Source: Faecalimonas sp. (lineage in GTDB: Bacteria; Bacillota_A; Clostridia; Lachnospirales; Lachnospiraceae). From it: a DNA stretch of 9,174 bases. Positions 1 through 6,984 of this stretch are shown in pieces; position 1 is the first letter of the stretch; each line of letters begins with the position of its first letter. Under the pieces are notes generated by a model, which was not told the origin of the DNA, made no database searches, and saw nothing but the letters and a program-made list of their open reading frames with translations. The translations under genes were made by a program, and so were the position numbers. The stretch covers positions 1 to 9,174 of the forward strand of contig JAPFCT010000285.1 in the NCBI GenBank assembly GCA_026169575.1, in the 5' to 3' direction.

Positions 1-6
1 AACATC

Positions 7-34
7 TTGTTTCTTTTTCATAAATTGTTATAAT
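7..34 (+). promoter_or_regulatory. Promoter of the GntR-MerR unit
   Basis: A -35-like TTGTTT (7-12) lies 16 bp before a perfect TATAAT (29-34), which is preceded by TG one base upstream (26-27), giving an extended -10. Transcription would start near position 41, leaving a leader of about 35 nt before the GntR start codon at 75. The extended -10 compensates for the imperfect -35. No clear palindromic GntR operator is visible in the few bases available upstream. Confidence 0.7.
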
Positions 35-74
35 GAAAGAATAGTCTTTACTTTTGGAAAAAGGAGGATCCCCT

Positions 75-797
75 ATGAAAACAACTACAAACTGGGAAAC
101 TATTGTTGATACACTGATTCAGGAATTTGAGCAGGACGGATATAAAAAGGGCGAGAAGATGCCAAGCGAAAGTAAAATGGCAGCCCGCTTTGACACAACC
201 CGCGCAGAAGTCCGCCGGGCATACCTGCACTTAAAGGAACAAGGCTACATTTACTCCCAGCAGGGATATGGCAGCTTTTTCTCTGGGAAAAAAGAAAAAA
301 TCCGGCTGATCTTAAATGACAGCCAGAATTTTACAGAAAAAATGGATGCGCTCGGAATCCACTACCGCACAGAAAATGTCGGTTTTGAGCGGATCAAAGA
401 CAATATGATCGTTTCTGAGATGTTTGAACTATCTGAAGAGGAAGCAGATTTCCATGATATTTATAAACTGACACTGCTTCGCTTCGTCGATGATGAACCA
501 GTCGCGATCCGCGTCAGCTATCTCCCGGATTATGCATTCCCGGATCTGGCACAGCACGGCTCCTCACTCACATCTCTTCGTGATTATATGCACGCATGCG
601 GCTACAGCGATTTCACAGATGAGAACTATGAATTTTCTGTCTCTGCACTGGATAAAAAAGAGCGCGCCCTCTTCGACATCAAAGGGTTTGCTTCCTGTCT
701 CGTTATGAGTTCCAGATGTGTAGATCAGACAACCGGACGCGTACTGGAGGTTGCCAGAACAATCTATCGAAGTGATAAATTCATCTTTACCTTCTAA
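75..797 (+). CDS. GntR family transcriptional regulator with UTRA effector domain
   Basis: A 240-aa one-component regulator of the HutC/UTRA branch of GntR. Residues 8-72 form the winged helix-turn-helix, with the family signature around MPSES (29-33), the recognition helix around TTRAEVRRAYLHL and the wing QQGYGSFF. Residues about 85-238 are a UTRA ligand-binding domain, with a SEMFELSEEE stretch, paired strands and the closing EVARTIYRSDKF. ATG at 75 is preferred over the in-frame TTG at 54 because AAGGAGG (61-67) sits 7 nt before it. Family members usually repress an adjacent sugar, amino acid or phosphonate operon and release DNA on binding a small ligand. No such operon follows here; the next gene is another regulator, 52 nt on, probably in the same transcript. 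The ligand cannot be read from the sequence. Confidence 0.9.
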   Translation: MKTTTNWETIVDTLIQEFEQDGYKKGEKMPSESKMAARFDTTRAEVRRAYLHLKEQGYIYSQQGYGSFFSGKKEKIRLILNDSQNFTEKMDALGIHYRTENVGFERIKDNMIVSEMFELSEEEADFHDIYKLTLLRFVDDEPVAIRVSYLPDYAFPDLAQHGSSLTSLRDYMHACGYSDFTDENYEFSVSALDKKERALFDIKGFASCLVMSSRCVDQTTGRVLEVARTIYRSDKFIFTF

Positions 798-849
798 TCG
801 TAAGTCTCCGGCAACAGACAAACACAAGCCAGACAACGAGGATCTGCAA

Positions 850-1665
850 ATGAATACTCATGATTTTCTATATACAACCGGTGCGTTTGCAAAGCTGAAC
901 GGAATCAACAAGCGCACCTTGTATTACTATAATGAAATCGGACTGTTCTGTCCGGAAGTGATCGGAGAAAACGGCTATCACTACTATACCTGCTTCCAGA
1001 CTGCCCGGCTGGAACTGATCCTGACGCTCCGGAAGCTTGGTCTCTCCGTCGAAGAGATCCGCCAATATACAGATGCCCCTTCCGGCGCATCCTTTACCCA
1101 GCTTGTTTCGGAAAAGAAAGAACTGATTGATCACTCTATCCGGCAATTACTTTCCGTGAAGGCTTTTCTCCAACAAAAATCAGACAAGCTGACGCTCGGA
1201 CTCTCAGCCGAACATGGAAAAATTGAACTGGTGACCCTGCCAGAGCAGAAGCTCCTTCTCTCTGCACCGATCACCGGAACATACAACGGCAAAGATTTCG
1301 CAACCGCCGCGGACTTTTCCCGCCGCTTAAAAAATCTGTTTGGTCTTTACGATAACTTCGGCAGCCGGATCTCCCTCGAAAATATCAGACAGAAAAACCT
1401 GGATGGCTATGACTGCTTCTTTGCCTACGACAGAGAAGACAGCACACAATTCGACTTCCTCAGACCAGCAGGAAGCTATCTTCGCACCTTCTGTATCAGA
1501 AGCTGGGAAAAACTTGGCGCTATCTATCAGTCAGTCGATACCTTCGCCCAGGCAAATCAGCTGGAACTTTTCGGCTATGCCTACGAAGAAGGGCTCAATG
1601 AAATCTCCATCGCCGATCAGGACGATTACATCACTATGATCACCATCGCATACAGACAGAAATAA
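850..1665 (+). CDS. MerR family transcriptional regulator, BmrR-like with GyrI-like effector domain
   Basis: A 271-aa regulator. Residues 7-75 are a MerR DNA-binding domain: TTGAFAKLNGINKRTLYYYN (helix-turn-helix), the wing IGLFCPEV and GYHYYT, and the LRKLGLSVEEI second helix pair. Residues 85-115 form the coiled-coil dimerisation helix. Residues 125-271 resemble the GyrI-like/SOUL effector-binding fold of multidrug-responsive regulators, including GSYLRTFCIRSWEKL and the acidic YEEGLNE that in BmrR-type proteins lies near the ligand pocket. ATG 850 is chosen over the upstream TTG at 751 because GAGGA (838-842) precedes it by 7 nt and the MerR domain starts just after it; the upstream start would overlap gntR. 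There are no N-terminal cysteines of the metal-sensing type. It ends in its own terminator. The effector and target are unknown; the ABC pair further right is a candidate target only by proximity. Confidence 0.88.
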   Translation: MNTHDFLYTTGAFAKLNGINKRTLYYYNEIGLFCPEVIGENGYHYYTCFQTARLELILTLRKLGLSVEEIRQYTDAPSGASFTQLVSEKKELIDHSIRQLLSVKAFLQQKSDKLTLGLSAEHGKIELVTLPEQKLLLSAPITGTYNGKDFATAADFSRRLKNLFGLYDNFGSRISLENIRQKNLDGYDCFFAYDREDSTQFDFLRPAGSYLRTFCIRSWEKLGAIYQSVDTFAQANQLELFGYAYEEGLNEISIADQDDYITMITIAYRQK

Positions 1666-1690
1666 CCTTCATTTCTGTCTATTCCTTTTT
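1654..1690 (+). terminator. Rho-independent terminator of the GntR-MerR unit
   Basis: A perfect 10-bp inverted repeat, AGACAGAAAT (1654-1663) and ATTTCTGTCT (1671-1680), encloses a 7-nt loop and is followed by ATTCCTTTTT (1681-1690). The left arm lies inside the last codons of the merR gene and the stop codon is in the loop. There is no T tract on the opposite side, so it should act only on + strand transcripts. It directly abuts the stop codon of the convergent membrane-protein gene. Confidence 0.8.
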
Positions 1691-2417
1691 ACCAGATCAT
1701 CTGCGGAAAATGCATGCATTCTCCCGGTACTGCCAGCAGTAACAGTACGAATAAGACCAGTAATACCACTCCATAGATCCCGAATCTTCTCCGCTCATAG
1801 CGAAACCGCTGTCCTTCCTCGTATCCGGAATACCAGAACAGAATCACAGCCATGACTCCTGCTCCCTGAAAAAGTACCATCAGATCGCCAAAACAACGAA
1901 GAGCAAATGCAAGCAGGATCACAACAGCGATCCCTGCAAAGATCAAAATTTTCTTTCTGCGCGACAGTTCCTTCCCCGGATGTTGTTTTCCATGCGCCTC
2001 CCTGATCTTCCCTGCAAGAAAGCTGAAAAAATACCCGATCCACAACAAGATCCAAAAATAAAAGGTAATGCTTCTATGAAAGGCATTTGCGCTGTCCACG
2101 CTCAGATACTTTGTCATATCTAAAAATAATGTCTCTAAAAAAGTAGCGCACGACAGCCAGAATCCAGATAACAGCCAGCGTTTTGCCTCTGTCATCTGAA
2201 CCTCAAACTGTCTGCATTTCTTTCGGTTGCCTGCATTTCTGCTTATTTGTACACACAGATACAAATCATAAACTCCCGATACAAGAAGCGGTGTCAGATA
2301 CAGCAGCCGGACACTGTACACAGTCCATGCCAGCAGTCTGTCTGTAAAAAATATCCCGATCCCGACAAGCAAGGGCCAGACCCACATCTCCCGTTCTTCT
2401 TTCTCCTGATTTTCCAT
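1689..2417 (-). CDS. Hypothetical polytopic membrane protein
   Basis: A 242-aa protein that I do not recognise as a named family. Hydropathy read by eye gives about seven membrane segments near residues 12-31, 37-57, 81-100, 116-135, 156-174, 178-197 and 212-230. They are joined by strongly basic loops (NRKKCR at 64-69, LSRRKK at 151-156, RFRYERRR at 204-211), which fits cytoplasmic loops under the positive-inside rule. No catalytic motif, signal peptidase site or transporter signature is evident. ATG 2417 is supported by GAGGAAGGA placed a few bases upstream. It is downstream of and parallel to the ABC operon but is separated from it by a candidate terminator and has its own promoter, so it is probably transcribed alone. 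A link to the exporter, such as immunity or accessory function, is only a guess. Confidence 0.75.
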   Translation of the reverse strand: MENQEKEEREMWVWPLLVGIGIFFTDRLLAWTVYSVRLLYLTPLLVSGVYDLYLCVQISRNAGNRKKCRQFEVQMTEAKRWLLSGFWLSCATFLETLFLDMTKYLSVDSANAFHRSITFYFWILLWIGYFFSFLAGKIREAHGKQHPGKELSRRKKILIFAGIAVVILLAFALRCFGDLMVLFQGAGVMAVILFWYSGYEEGQRFRYERRRFGIYGVVLLVLFVLLLLAVPGECMHFPQMIW

Positions 2418-2475
2418 CGTATCCTTCCTCTCTGCTACAATCTATGTCTTTTATATGACATCTTCCAGTTCTCTT

Positions 2476-2492
2476 TATCATAGCAGAAAAAA
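2476..2492 (-). repeat. Shared 17-bp promoter element, copy 1
   Basis: The minus-strand sequence TTTTTTCTGCTATGATA occurs here and again at 6243-6259. It combines a T6 tract with the extended -10 TGCTATGAT. The sequences on either side of the two copies differ, so this is not part of a longer duplication. Confidence 0.75.
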
Positions 2493-2505
2493 GAAGAAAT
2501 TTCAT
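2477..2505 (-). promoter_or_regulatory. Promoter of the membrane-protein gene
   Basis: On the minus strand, TATGAT (2482-2477) is preceded by TGC, forming an extended -10. ATGAAA (2505-2500) lies 17 bp upstream as a weak -35. The start point would fall near 2470, about 50 nt before the ATG at 2417. The -10 and its upstream T tract are identical over 17 bp to the promoter in front of the ABC operon. Confidence 0.6.
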
Positions 2506-2513
2506 TCCTTTTT

Positions 2514-2569
2514 GAAAAAGAAAAGCGCAGCGACAAAATGAATACCTTTTATTCCGTGTAATACTGCGC
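2514..2569 (-). terminator. Candidate terminator after the ABC operon
   Basis: On the minus strand the end of the 620-aa ABC gene and the bases after it can fold into a two-part stem. The outer arms are GCGCAG (2569-2564) with CTGCGC (2530-2525), and the inner arms are GAATA (2554-2550) with TATTC (2544-2540). The stem is followed by TTTTCTTTTT (2524-2515). The stem starts within the last codons and contains the stop. The unpaired segments between the two helices make it less certain than the other two terminators here. Confidence 0.5.
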
Positions 2570-4411
2570 CTGTGCGTTCCACAGCTCATAGTATTTCCCA
2601 TTTGTATCGGCAACAAGAGACTCGTGAGACCCCTGCTGAACAACCGCACCCCCGTGGAATACAGCGATTTCATCGCAGAACTTGCACGAAGAAAGACGGT
2701 GTGAAATATAGACCGCAGTTTTATCACCGGCAATCTTGTCAAACTTTCCATAGATTTCCGCTTCCGCGATCGGATCGAGCGCTGCGGTAGGCTCATCAAG
2801 GATAATAAACGGAGCATCCTTATAGAGTGCACGGGCAATGGCGATCTTCTGTGCCTCGCCACCGGAAACGTCAACACCATCCTCTGACAGACTCTTATAG
2901 AGCATCGTATCCACTCCCTTCTCCAGATTCGCAAGGCGCTCTCCAAATCCAGCATCTGTCAGTGCCTTCTGTACCCGGTCACGGTCATAGTGCATACTCC
3001 CCGCAACATTGGCACCGAGCGGCTGGCTGATCAACTGAAAATCCTGGAATACAACAGAGAAAATATGCATGTAATCGTCATAGCGGTACTTGCGGATGTC
3101 GATACCGTTTAACAATATCTTTCCTTCCTGCGGATCGTACAAACGACACAGCAATTTGATGAAAGTTGTTTTCCCACTTCCGTTTTCACCGACAATGGCA
3201 AGTCTTTTTCCAACCTTGAATTTCATATTCACATGACGAAGCGCCCAAATGTCGGAACCGGGATATTTGAAAGATACATCTTTAAATTCCACTTCATATC
3301 TCCGGTCAGATCTCTTTTCCGTCGTGAGACTTCCCTGGTACATTGCATTTGGAATGTCAAGAAATTCAAATGTTTTATCCAGATACGCTGTGTTTGTTTC
3401 CAATACTCCGATCAGATCCGTCAGTGCAAAAATATTAGATACCATTGCCGTTGCGGCGCCTACATACTGGGTAATGCTTCCTACATCGAATGCACCGCCC
3501 CACGCTTTCAGGCAGGTAAACACATAGATGAAACCGGTAATGAGCGTAGTAATACATACGCCAAGGCTTGCATAAATACCCATTTTCCCTCTGTGCTGTT
3601 TTGCCATGGCGCCATTTACTCCAAAAGTGGAATTTCCGCTCCAATAAGCACTGACAAGCTTCTGCTGGTCATTCATCCGGATATCGATGCTTCGTTCCTT
3701 ATCCATTCCGACAAAACCAAAATGCCCAAACAACCGGTTTCCGAATGTAGCTTCTTCAGCATGATCGCTCCAGCACTTTGTTGCCATCGCGGTAAGTTTT
3801 CCTGCAAGGATACTGATTCCGACTATAAGAATTGCCAAAACAACGATAAATGCAGGATTATTCAGTACAGTAAGCCAGCCGGACGCATCCGGCACCGGAG
3901 AAGTAAACAGTGTAATTGTCAGTGCGATTCCACTTAAAATACCAATGACACCAGTCACAGCGCTTTCATAGATTTCATGAACTTTCATCAATCCCCAGCC
4001 AGCCCAGTTTTCATTTTGCTGAATCTGTGCCCGGAGATCGTGGTTCTCTTGTTTATCCAGTTCTGAAAAATCGAGAGAGAACATTTTGTGGATGAACAAA
4101 ATGTCTTTTCTGCCCCATAAATCATTGAGCAACGTATGGCGACGCCGCTGAAGAACTGCCTTCAAAGCGGAGACCGTCCCGACGCATAGTACACTCGCGA
4201 TCACCCATTTCCAGAGAATATCCGCTCTGCGAAGAGTTGCAAGTTCTTTCAAAATCTGTGCCGAGAAGAAGACGGTTATGTATGGTGTGATCGCACTGGC
4301 GACACAATGCAGCGTCAGAACCGGGAAGAACTTTGGGGATACTTTATGAAGTTCCTGAATCCCACGCAAATGCACAGCAGCAGAATGACGCATATTTACC
4401 TTTTCTTTCAT
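2549..4411 (-). CDS. ABC exporter half-transporter (fused permease and ATPase), second subunit
   Basis: A 620-aa ABC exporter half with an N-terminal membrane domain and a C-terminal ATPase. Membrane segments lie near residues 28-50, 66-86, 152-170, 185-204, 278-300 and 306-330. In the ATPase (about 373-615) all key motifs are present: Walker A GENGSGKTT (408-416), Q-loop Q456, signature VSGGEAQ (515-521), Walker B FIILDE (535-540) with catalytic E540, D-loop TAALD, and H-loop H571. There is no N-terminal C39 peptidase, so it does not process a leader peptide itself. ATG 4411 has AAGGAG just upstream, inside the tail of the preceding ABC gene, whose stop lies 2 nt before, so the two are translationally coupled and should form a heterodimer. 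The linked LytTR/GHKL system suggests a peptide, antibiotic or lipid-like substrate; the actual substrate cannot be read. Confidence 0.9.
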   Translation of the reverse strand: MKEKVNMRHSAAVHLRGIQELHKVSPKFFPVLTLHCVASAITPYITVFFSAQILKELATLRRADILWKWVIASVLCVGTVSALKAVLQRRRHTLLNDLWGRKDILFIHKMFSLDFSELDKQENHDLRAQIQQNENWAGWGLMKVHEIYESAVTGVIGILSGIALTITLFTSPVPDASGWLTVLNNPAFIVVLAILIVGISILAGKLTAMATKCWSDHAEEATFGNRLFGHFGFVGMDKERSIDIRMNDQQKLVSAYWSGNSTFGVNGAMAKQHRGKMGIYASLGVCITTLITGFIYVFTCLKAWGGAFDVGSITQYVGAATAMVSNIFALTDLIGVLETNTAYLDKTFEFLDIPNAMYQGSLTTEKRSDRRYEVEFKDVSFKYPGSDIWALRHVNMKFKVGKRLAIVGENGSGKTTFIKLLCRLYDPQEGKILLNGIDIRKYRYDDYMHIFSVVFQDFQLISQPLGANVAGSMHYDRDRVQKALTDAGFGERLANLEKGVDTMLYKSLSEDGVDVSGGEAQKIAIARALYKDAPFIILDEPTAALDPIAEAEIYGKFDKIAGDKTAVYISHRLSSCKFCDEIAVFHGGAVVQQGSHESLVADTNGKYYELWNAQAQYYTE

Positions 4412-4413
4412 TT

Positions 4414-6222
4414 TCAGAACTCCTTTCCTTCTTGATAATAACGACTTTGCACCTCAAAGAGATTTGCATATGCCCCGCCCAGCGCCAGCAGGCTTTCATG
4501 GGTTCCTTCCTCTTTGATCCCTCCATCAGCAACAAAAATAATGCGGTCACAGAACCGTGTAGAAGCTAACCGGTGGGAAATAAACAGCGAAGTTTTTCCC
4601 TTTGTCATCTCACTATATTTCATATAAATATCATTTTCCGCAATGGGATCAAGCGCTGCTGTCGGTTCATCCAGCAGCAAAATCGGACCATTCTTATACA
4701 AGGCTCTTGCCAGCATGAGTCGCTGCATCTGACCGCCAGAGAATAATACACCATCCAGATAGACTTTACGGCCAACGTGCGTTTCCAGTCCTTCCGGTAA
4801 CTTTGCAATCGCAGAAGTAAGTCCTGCCTTCTCCACGCAGTCCGCAATTTTATCATAGTCAATATCTTCCGTTGTCTGCGCGATCTGCTCTGCGACCGTA
4901 ACATCCAATACCGAAAACCCCTGAAAAACAGCGCTGAACAACTCATAATATCTTTCGCGATTGAAATTGCGAATATCCCTTCCATTCAGCAAAACAGTTC
5001 CTTCCGTAGGATCCAAAAGTCCACAGAGCAGTTTGACCAGTGTTGTTTTCCCCGCGCCATTCAATCCAACGATCGCCAGTTTCTCCCCTGGATAAACCGT
5101 CAGATTTAAGTCATGTATCGTATCCGTCTCTGCTCCGGGATACCGAAAAGAAACATGTTCCAATTTCAGTCCATAACTCTCTGCTGCCGGAATGTCCTCA
5201 CCAGTTTCAAACCGGAACGGTTCAGGATAATCCAAAAATTCACGGAGACGTGAGATATCCAGACTCTCCTTATGCAAGGTACTCATCTCCTGCAAAATTC
5301 CCATAACCCACGTCGTAAACGTAGTTACAGCCGTGAAATACAGCAAAAATTCCGAGACGCTCAGTCCCTGGTCAAGCGTCATGTTGATCAGATACACATA
5401 GGCAATTCCATTGCGGGCAATCGTCAGAACCGCCTCCGTAATATCAGCAAGCACCTCCACACGTTCACAGCGGAGACTGAAATCTAAATATAGATTATGG
5501 ATCTGATCCAACAGTTCATTAAGCCAGTTCTGTAATCCAAAGATGCGGATGTCTTTCGCCAGTTCTACCGATTCGGACTTATTCCGAAGATAATACTTCT
5601 TCTGAAAATACTGTTCTTCCTCATCTCCGCGGGCATAACGCCAGTTGTCCGTGTACCGGGAAACGAAAAATCCTGCAAAGCAGGTGGCAATCACAACAAG
5701 CAGAAGGATTCCATCGACCCGGGATAGGATCGTTACATAGACAAGCAGTCCGCCGATATTTTTCAGCAGCATTGTCAGTGTCTGCCAGATGTGCTCCGTC
5801 GCCTGACTATTGCCCTCGCAGGCAAAATGTGCTTTCTCCCGCATTTGAATAAACACTGCATCCAGCGTATTCGGGTAGGAGGTCTCGTTGCACTTTTTTG
5901 CAACCTTTCCAATAATCGCAGCCCTTACGTCCACACGGGCAAACAGCGTATTTTGCTTTACATACTCTTGAAAGCCATTGATGATAAACAAAGCTGCTGT
6001 AAATACCCCTATCGTTGCCAAAAGCATCCACATCGGAGATCTTTGCTCAACCCGCGCGAGAACCTCCGGGGCAATATAAAGCTGTGTCAGATTCAACAAT
6101 ACTTCTAAACTTGCAGTCAGCACACAGAACAGCAGGACACGCTTTCTGTTCTCCCATGCTATTTTTACCATCCAGCTGATATTTTGGACAGTATTATATT
6201 TTGGTTTTTCTTTTACCTTCAT
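4414..6222 (-). CDS. ABC exporter half-transporter (fused permease and ATPase), first subunit
   Basis: A 602-aa ABC exporter half, partner of the 620-aa gene that follows after 2 nt. The membrane domain spans about residues 25-315, with segments near 29-50, 64-84, 152-188 (two) and 258-310 (two). The ATPase (about 350-598) shows Walker A GLNGAGKTT (386-394), Q-loop Q434, signature FSGGQ (494-498), Walker B LLLDE (515-519) with E519, D-loop TAALD and H-loop H550. Both subunits therefore keep a complete set of catalytic residues, unlike many heterodimeric exporters with one degenerate site. ATG 6222 is supported by GAGGTGAGG just upstream. The predicted promoter lies only about 15 nt before this, right after the terminator of the two-component operon. 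It acts in the cytoplasmic membrane. Confidence 0.9.
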   Translation of the reverse strand: MKVKEKPKYNTVQNISWMVKIAWENRKRVLLFCVLTASLEVLLNLTQLYIAPEVLARVEQRSPMWMLLATIGVFTAALFIINGFQEYVKQNTLFARVDVRAAIIGKVAKKCNETSYPNTLDAVFIQMREKAHFACEGNSQATEHIWQTLTMLLKNIGGLLVYVTILSRVDGILLLVVIATCFAGFFVSRYTDNWRYARGDEEEQYFQKKYYLRNKSESVELAKDIRIFGLQNWLNELLDQIHNLYLDFSLRCERVEVLADITEAVLTIARNGIAYVYLINMTLDQGLSVSEFLLYFTAVTTFTTWVMGILQEMSTLHKESLDISRLREFLDYPEPFRFETGEDIPAAESYGLKLEHVSFRYPGAETDTIHDLNLTVYPGEKLAIVGLNGAGKTTLVKLLCGLLDPTEGTVLLNGRDIRNFNRERYYELFSAVFQGFSVLDVTVAEQIAQTTEDIDYDKIADCVEKAGLTSAIAKLPEGLETHVGRKVYLDGVLFSGGQMQRLMLARALYKNGPILLLDEPTAALDPIAENDIYMKYSEMTKGKTSLFISHRLASTRFCDRIIFVADGGIKEEGTHESLLALGGAYANLFEVQSRYYQEGKEF

Positions 6223-6242
6223 ATTTCCTCACCTCACAAGCA

Positions 6243-6259
6243 TATCATAGCAGAAAAAA
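6243..6259 (-). repeat. Shared 17-bp promoter element, copy 2
   Basis: Exact second copy of TTTTTTCTGCTATGATA, the other being at 2476-2492. Here its T6 tract doubles as the U tract of the terminator after the histidine kinase gene. Confidence 0.75.
6244..6252 (-). promoter_or_regulatory. Extended -10 promoter of the ABC operon
   Basis: On the minus strand TGCTATGAT (6252-6244) is an extended -10. The position expected for a -35 falls within the upstream terminator hairpin and does not resemble TTGACA, so activity would depend on the TG extension and probably on an activator. The start point would be near 6237, leaving about 15 nt of leader including the ribosome binding site. Confidence 0.55.
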
Positions 6260-6284
6260 TCGTCCCCGGATCATTTCGGGGACG
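6254..6284 (-). terminator. Rho-independent terminator between the two-component genes and the ABC operon
   Basis: On the minus strand CGTCCCCG (6284-6277) pairs with CGGGGACG (6268-6261) around an 8-nt loop whose outer bases can extend the stem. An A and then six Ts follow (6260-6254). The GC-rich 8-bp stem and clean T tract make this a strong terminator for transcripts coming from the histidine kinase gene, 33 nt downstream of its stop codon. Confidence 0.85.
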
Positions 6285-6302
6285 AATCGTCATTTCCGGG
6301 GG
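6261..6302 (-). promoter_or_regulatory. Possible attenuator: alternative pairing that competes with the terminator
   Basis: In the minus-strand transcript CCCCCGG (6302-6296) comes first and can pair with CCGGGG, the right arm of the terminator (6269-6264). This would block terminator formation. Between them, GACGATTCGTC (6291-6281) is itself a small palindrome that overlaps the left arm. GAAATGA also occurs twice, 19 bp apart (6296-6290 and 6277-6271). These arrangements are seen directly; a regulatory role is inference. Confidence 0.35.
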
Positions 6303-6316
6303 ATAAATGGCAGCTA

Positions 6317-6979
6317 TCACACCTGCGGAAGCAGTATTTCAGTTGTAAATGCCCCGTCCTCACTATTACGGCTGATGTATCCTTCCATCCGTTCCACAAT
6401 CGCATCAATCCGGACAAGACCAAATCCATGTCCTTCCCCCTTCGTACTGTGAAACAGCGTTCCTTCTTTTTTCATCTTCTTACCGGCCGTGAAATTGGTA
6501 AAAGAAATGTAGAGCTGTGTATTTTTCATATCCATATATACACGGATCAGGCGCTGATCGGGAGGGAGCTTCATGCTTGCCTCAATGGCATTGTCAAAGA
6601 GATTGCCAATGATACAGCACAGATCGATTTCCGAGGACTTCAGCCTGACGGGAATGTGTGCATCCGCCACAACCTCGATTTCTTTCGCTTTCGCAAGCGA
6701 GATCTTGGAATTGAGTATAGCGTCCGTCATAGGATTTCCAGTCTTGATAACTGTATCAACAGTAGTCAGATCTTCATCTAGCAGGTCAAGATACTTCCTG
6801 ATCGCATCAAGATCACCACTTGCAGCATATGCTTTCATCGTCTGGATGTGATTCCGGTAATCATGACGCCAGCCACGGATCTGACGGTACATATTATCAA
6901 CTTCGCGGTAATGCGTTTCTATCAGCTCGTTCTGATAGGCGGCAATCTGCTTTTCTATTTTCTTTGAAAACAATCCCAT
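6317..6979 (-). CDS. GHKL-family sensor histidine kinase lacking a sensor domain
   Basis: A 220-aa cytoplasmic kinase of the HPK10/AgrC-like type. A short N-terminal helix or coiled coil (about 1-35) leads into the H-box GWRHDYRNH with phospho-acceptor H39, then a dimerisation region to about residue 78. The GHKL ATPase follows, with N-box GNLFDNAIEA (125-134, N126 and N130) and G-box KGEGHGFGLV (180-189), ending at residue 220. Typical AgrC-like kinases have five to seven membrane helices before this core and are near 400 aa; here none exist. ATG 6979 is supported by GAGG (6991-6988), which lies next to the response regulator stop codon, so the genes are translationally coupled with a 5-nt gap. 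It presumably phosphorylates the neighbouring LytTR regulator. How it senses a signal is unknown; contact with the ABC transporter is one possibility. Confidence 0.88.
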   Translation of the reverse strand: MGLFSKKIEKQIAAYQNELIETHYREVDNMYRQIRGWRHDYRNHIQTMKAYAASGDLDAIRKYLDLLDEDLTTVDTVIKTGNPMTDAILNSKISLAKAKEIEVVADAHIPVRLKSSEIDLCCIIGNLFDNAIEASMKLPPDQRLIRVYMDMKNTQLYISFTNFTAGKKMKKEGTLFHSTKGEGHGFGLVRIDAIVERMEGYISRNSEDGAFTTEILLPQV

Positions 6980-6984
6980 ACTCT

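Noticed and set aside
2266..2955. A 229-codon minus-strand frame overlapping the ABC gene end and the membrane protein start
   Set aside because: It is out of frame with both genes, passes through the promoter and terminator region, is unusually rich in Arg and Ser, and has no support.
3233..3937. A 234-codon open frame on the + strand
   Set aside because: Antisense shadow of the 620-aa ABC gene, with no ribosome binding site or domain.
6271..6296. TCATTTC direct repeats as a LytTR operator
   Set aside because: Spacing is 19 bp rather than the 21-22 bp usual for LytTR sites, and the repeats overlap the terminator, so the resemblance is not enough.
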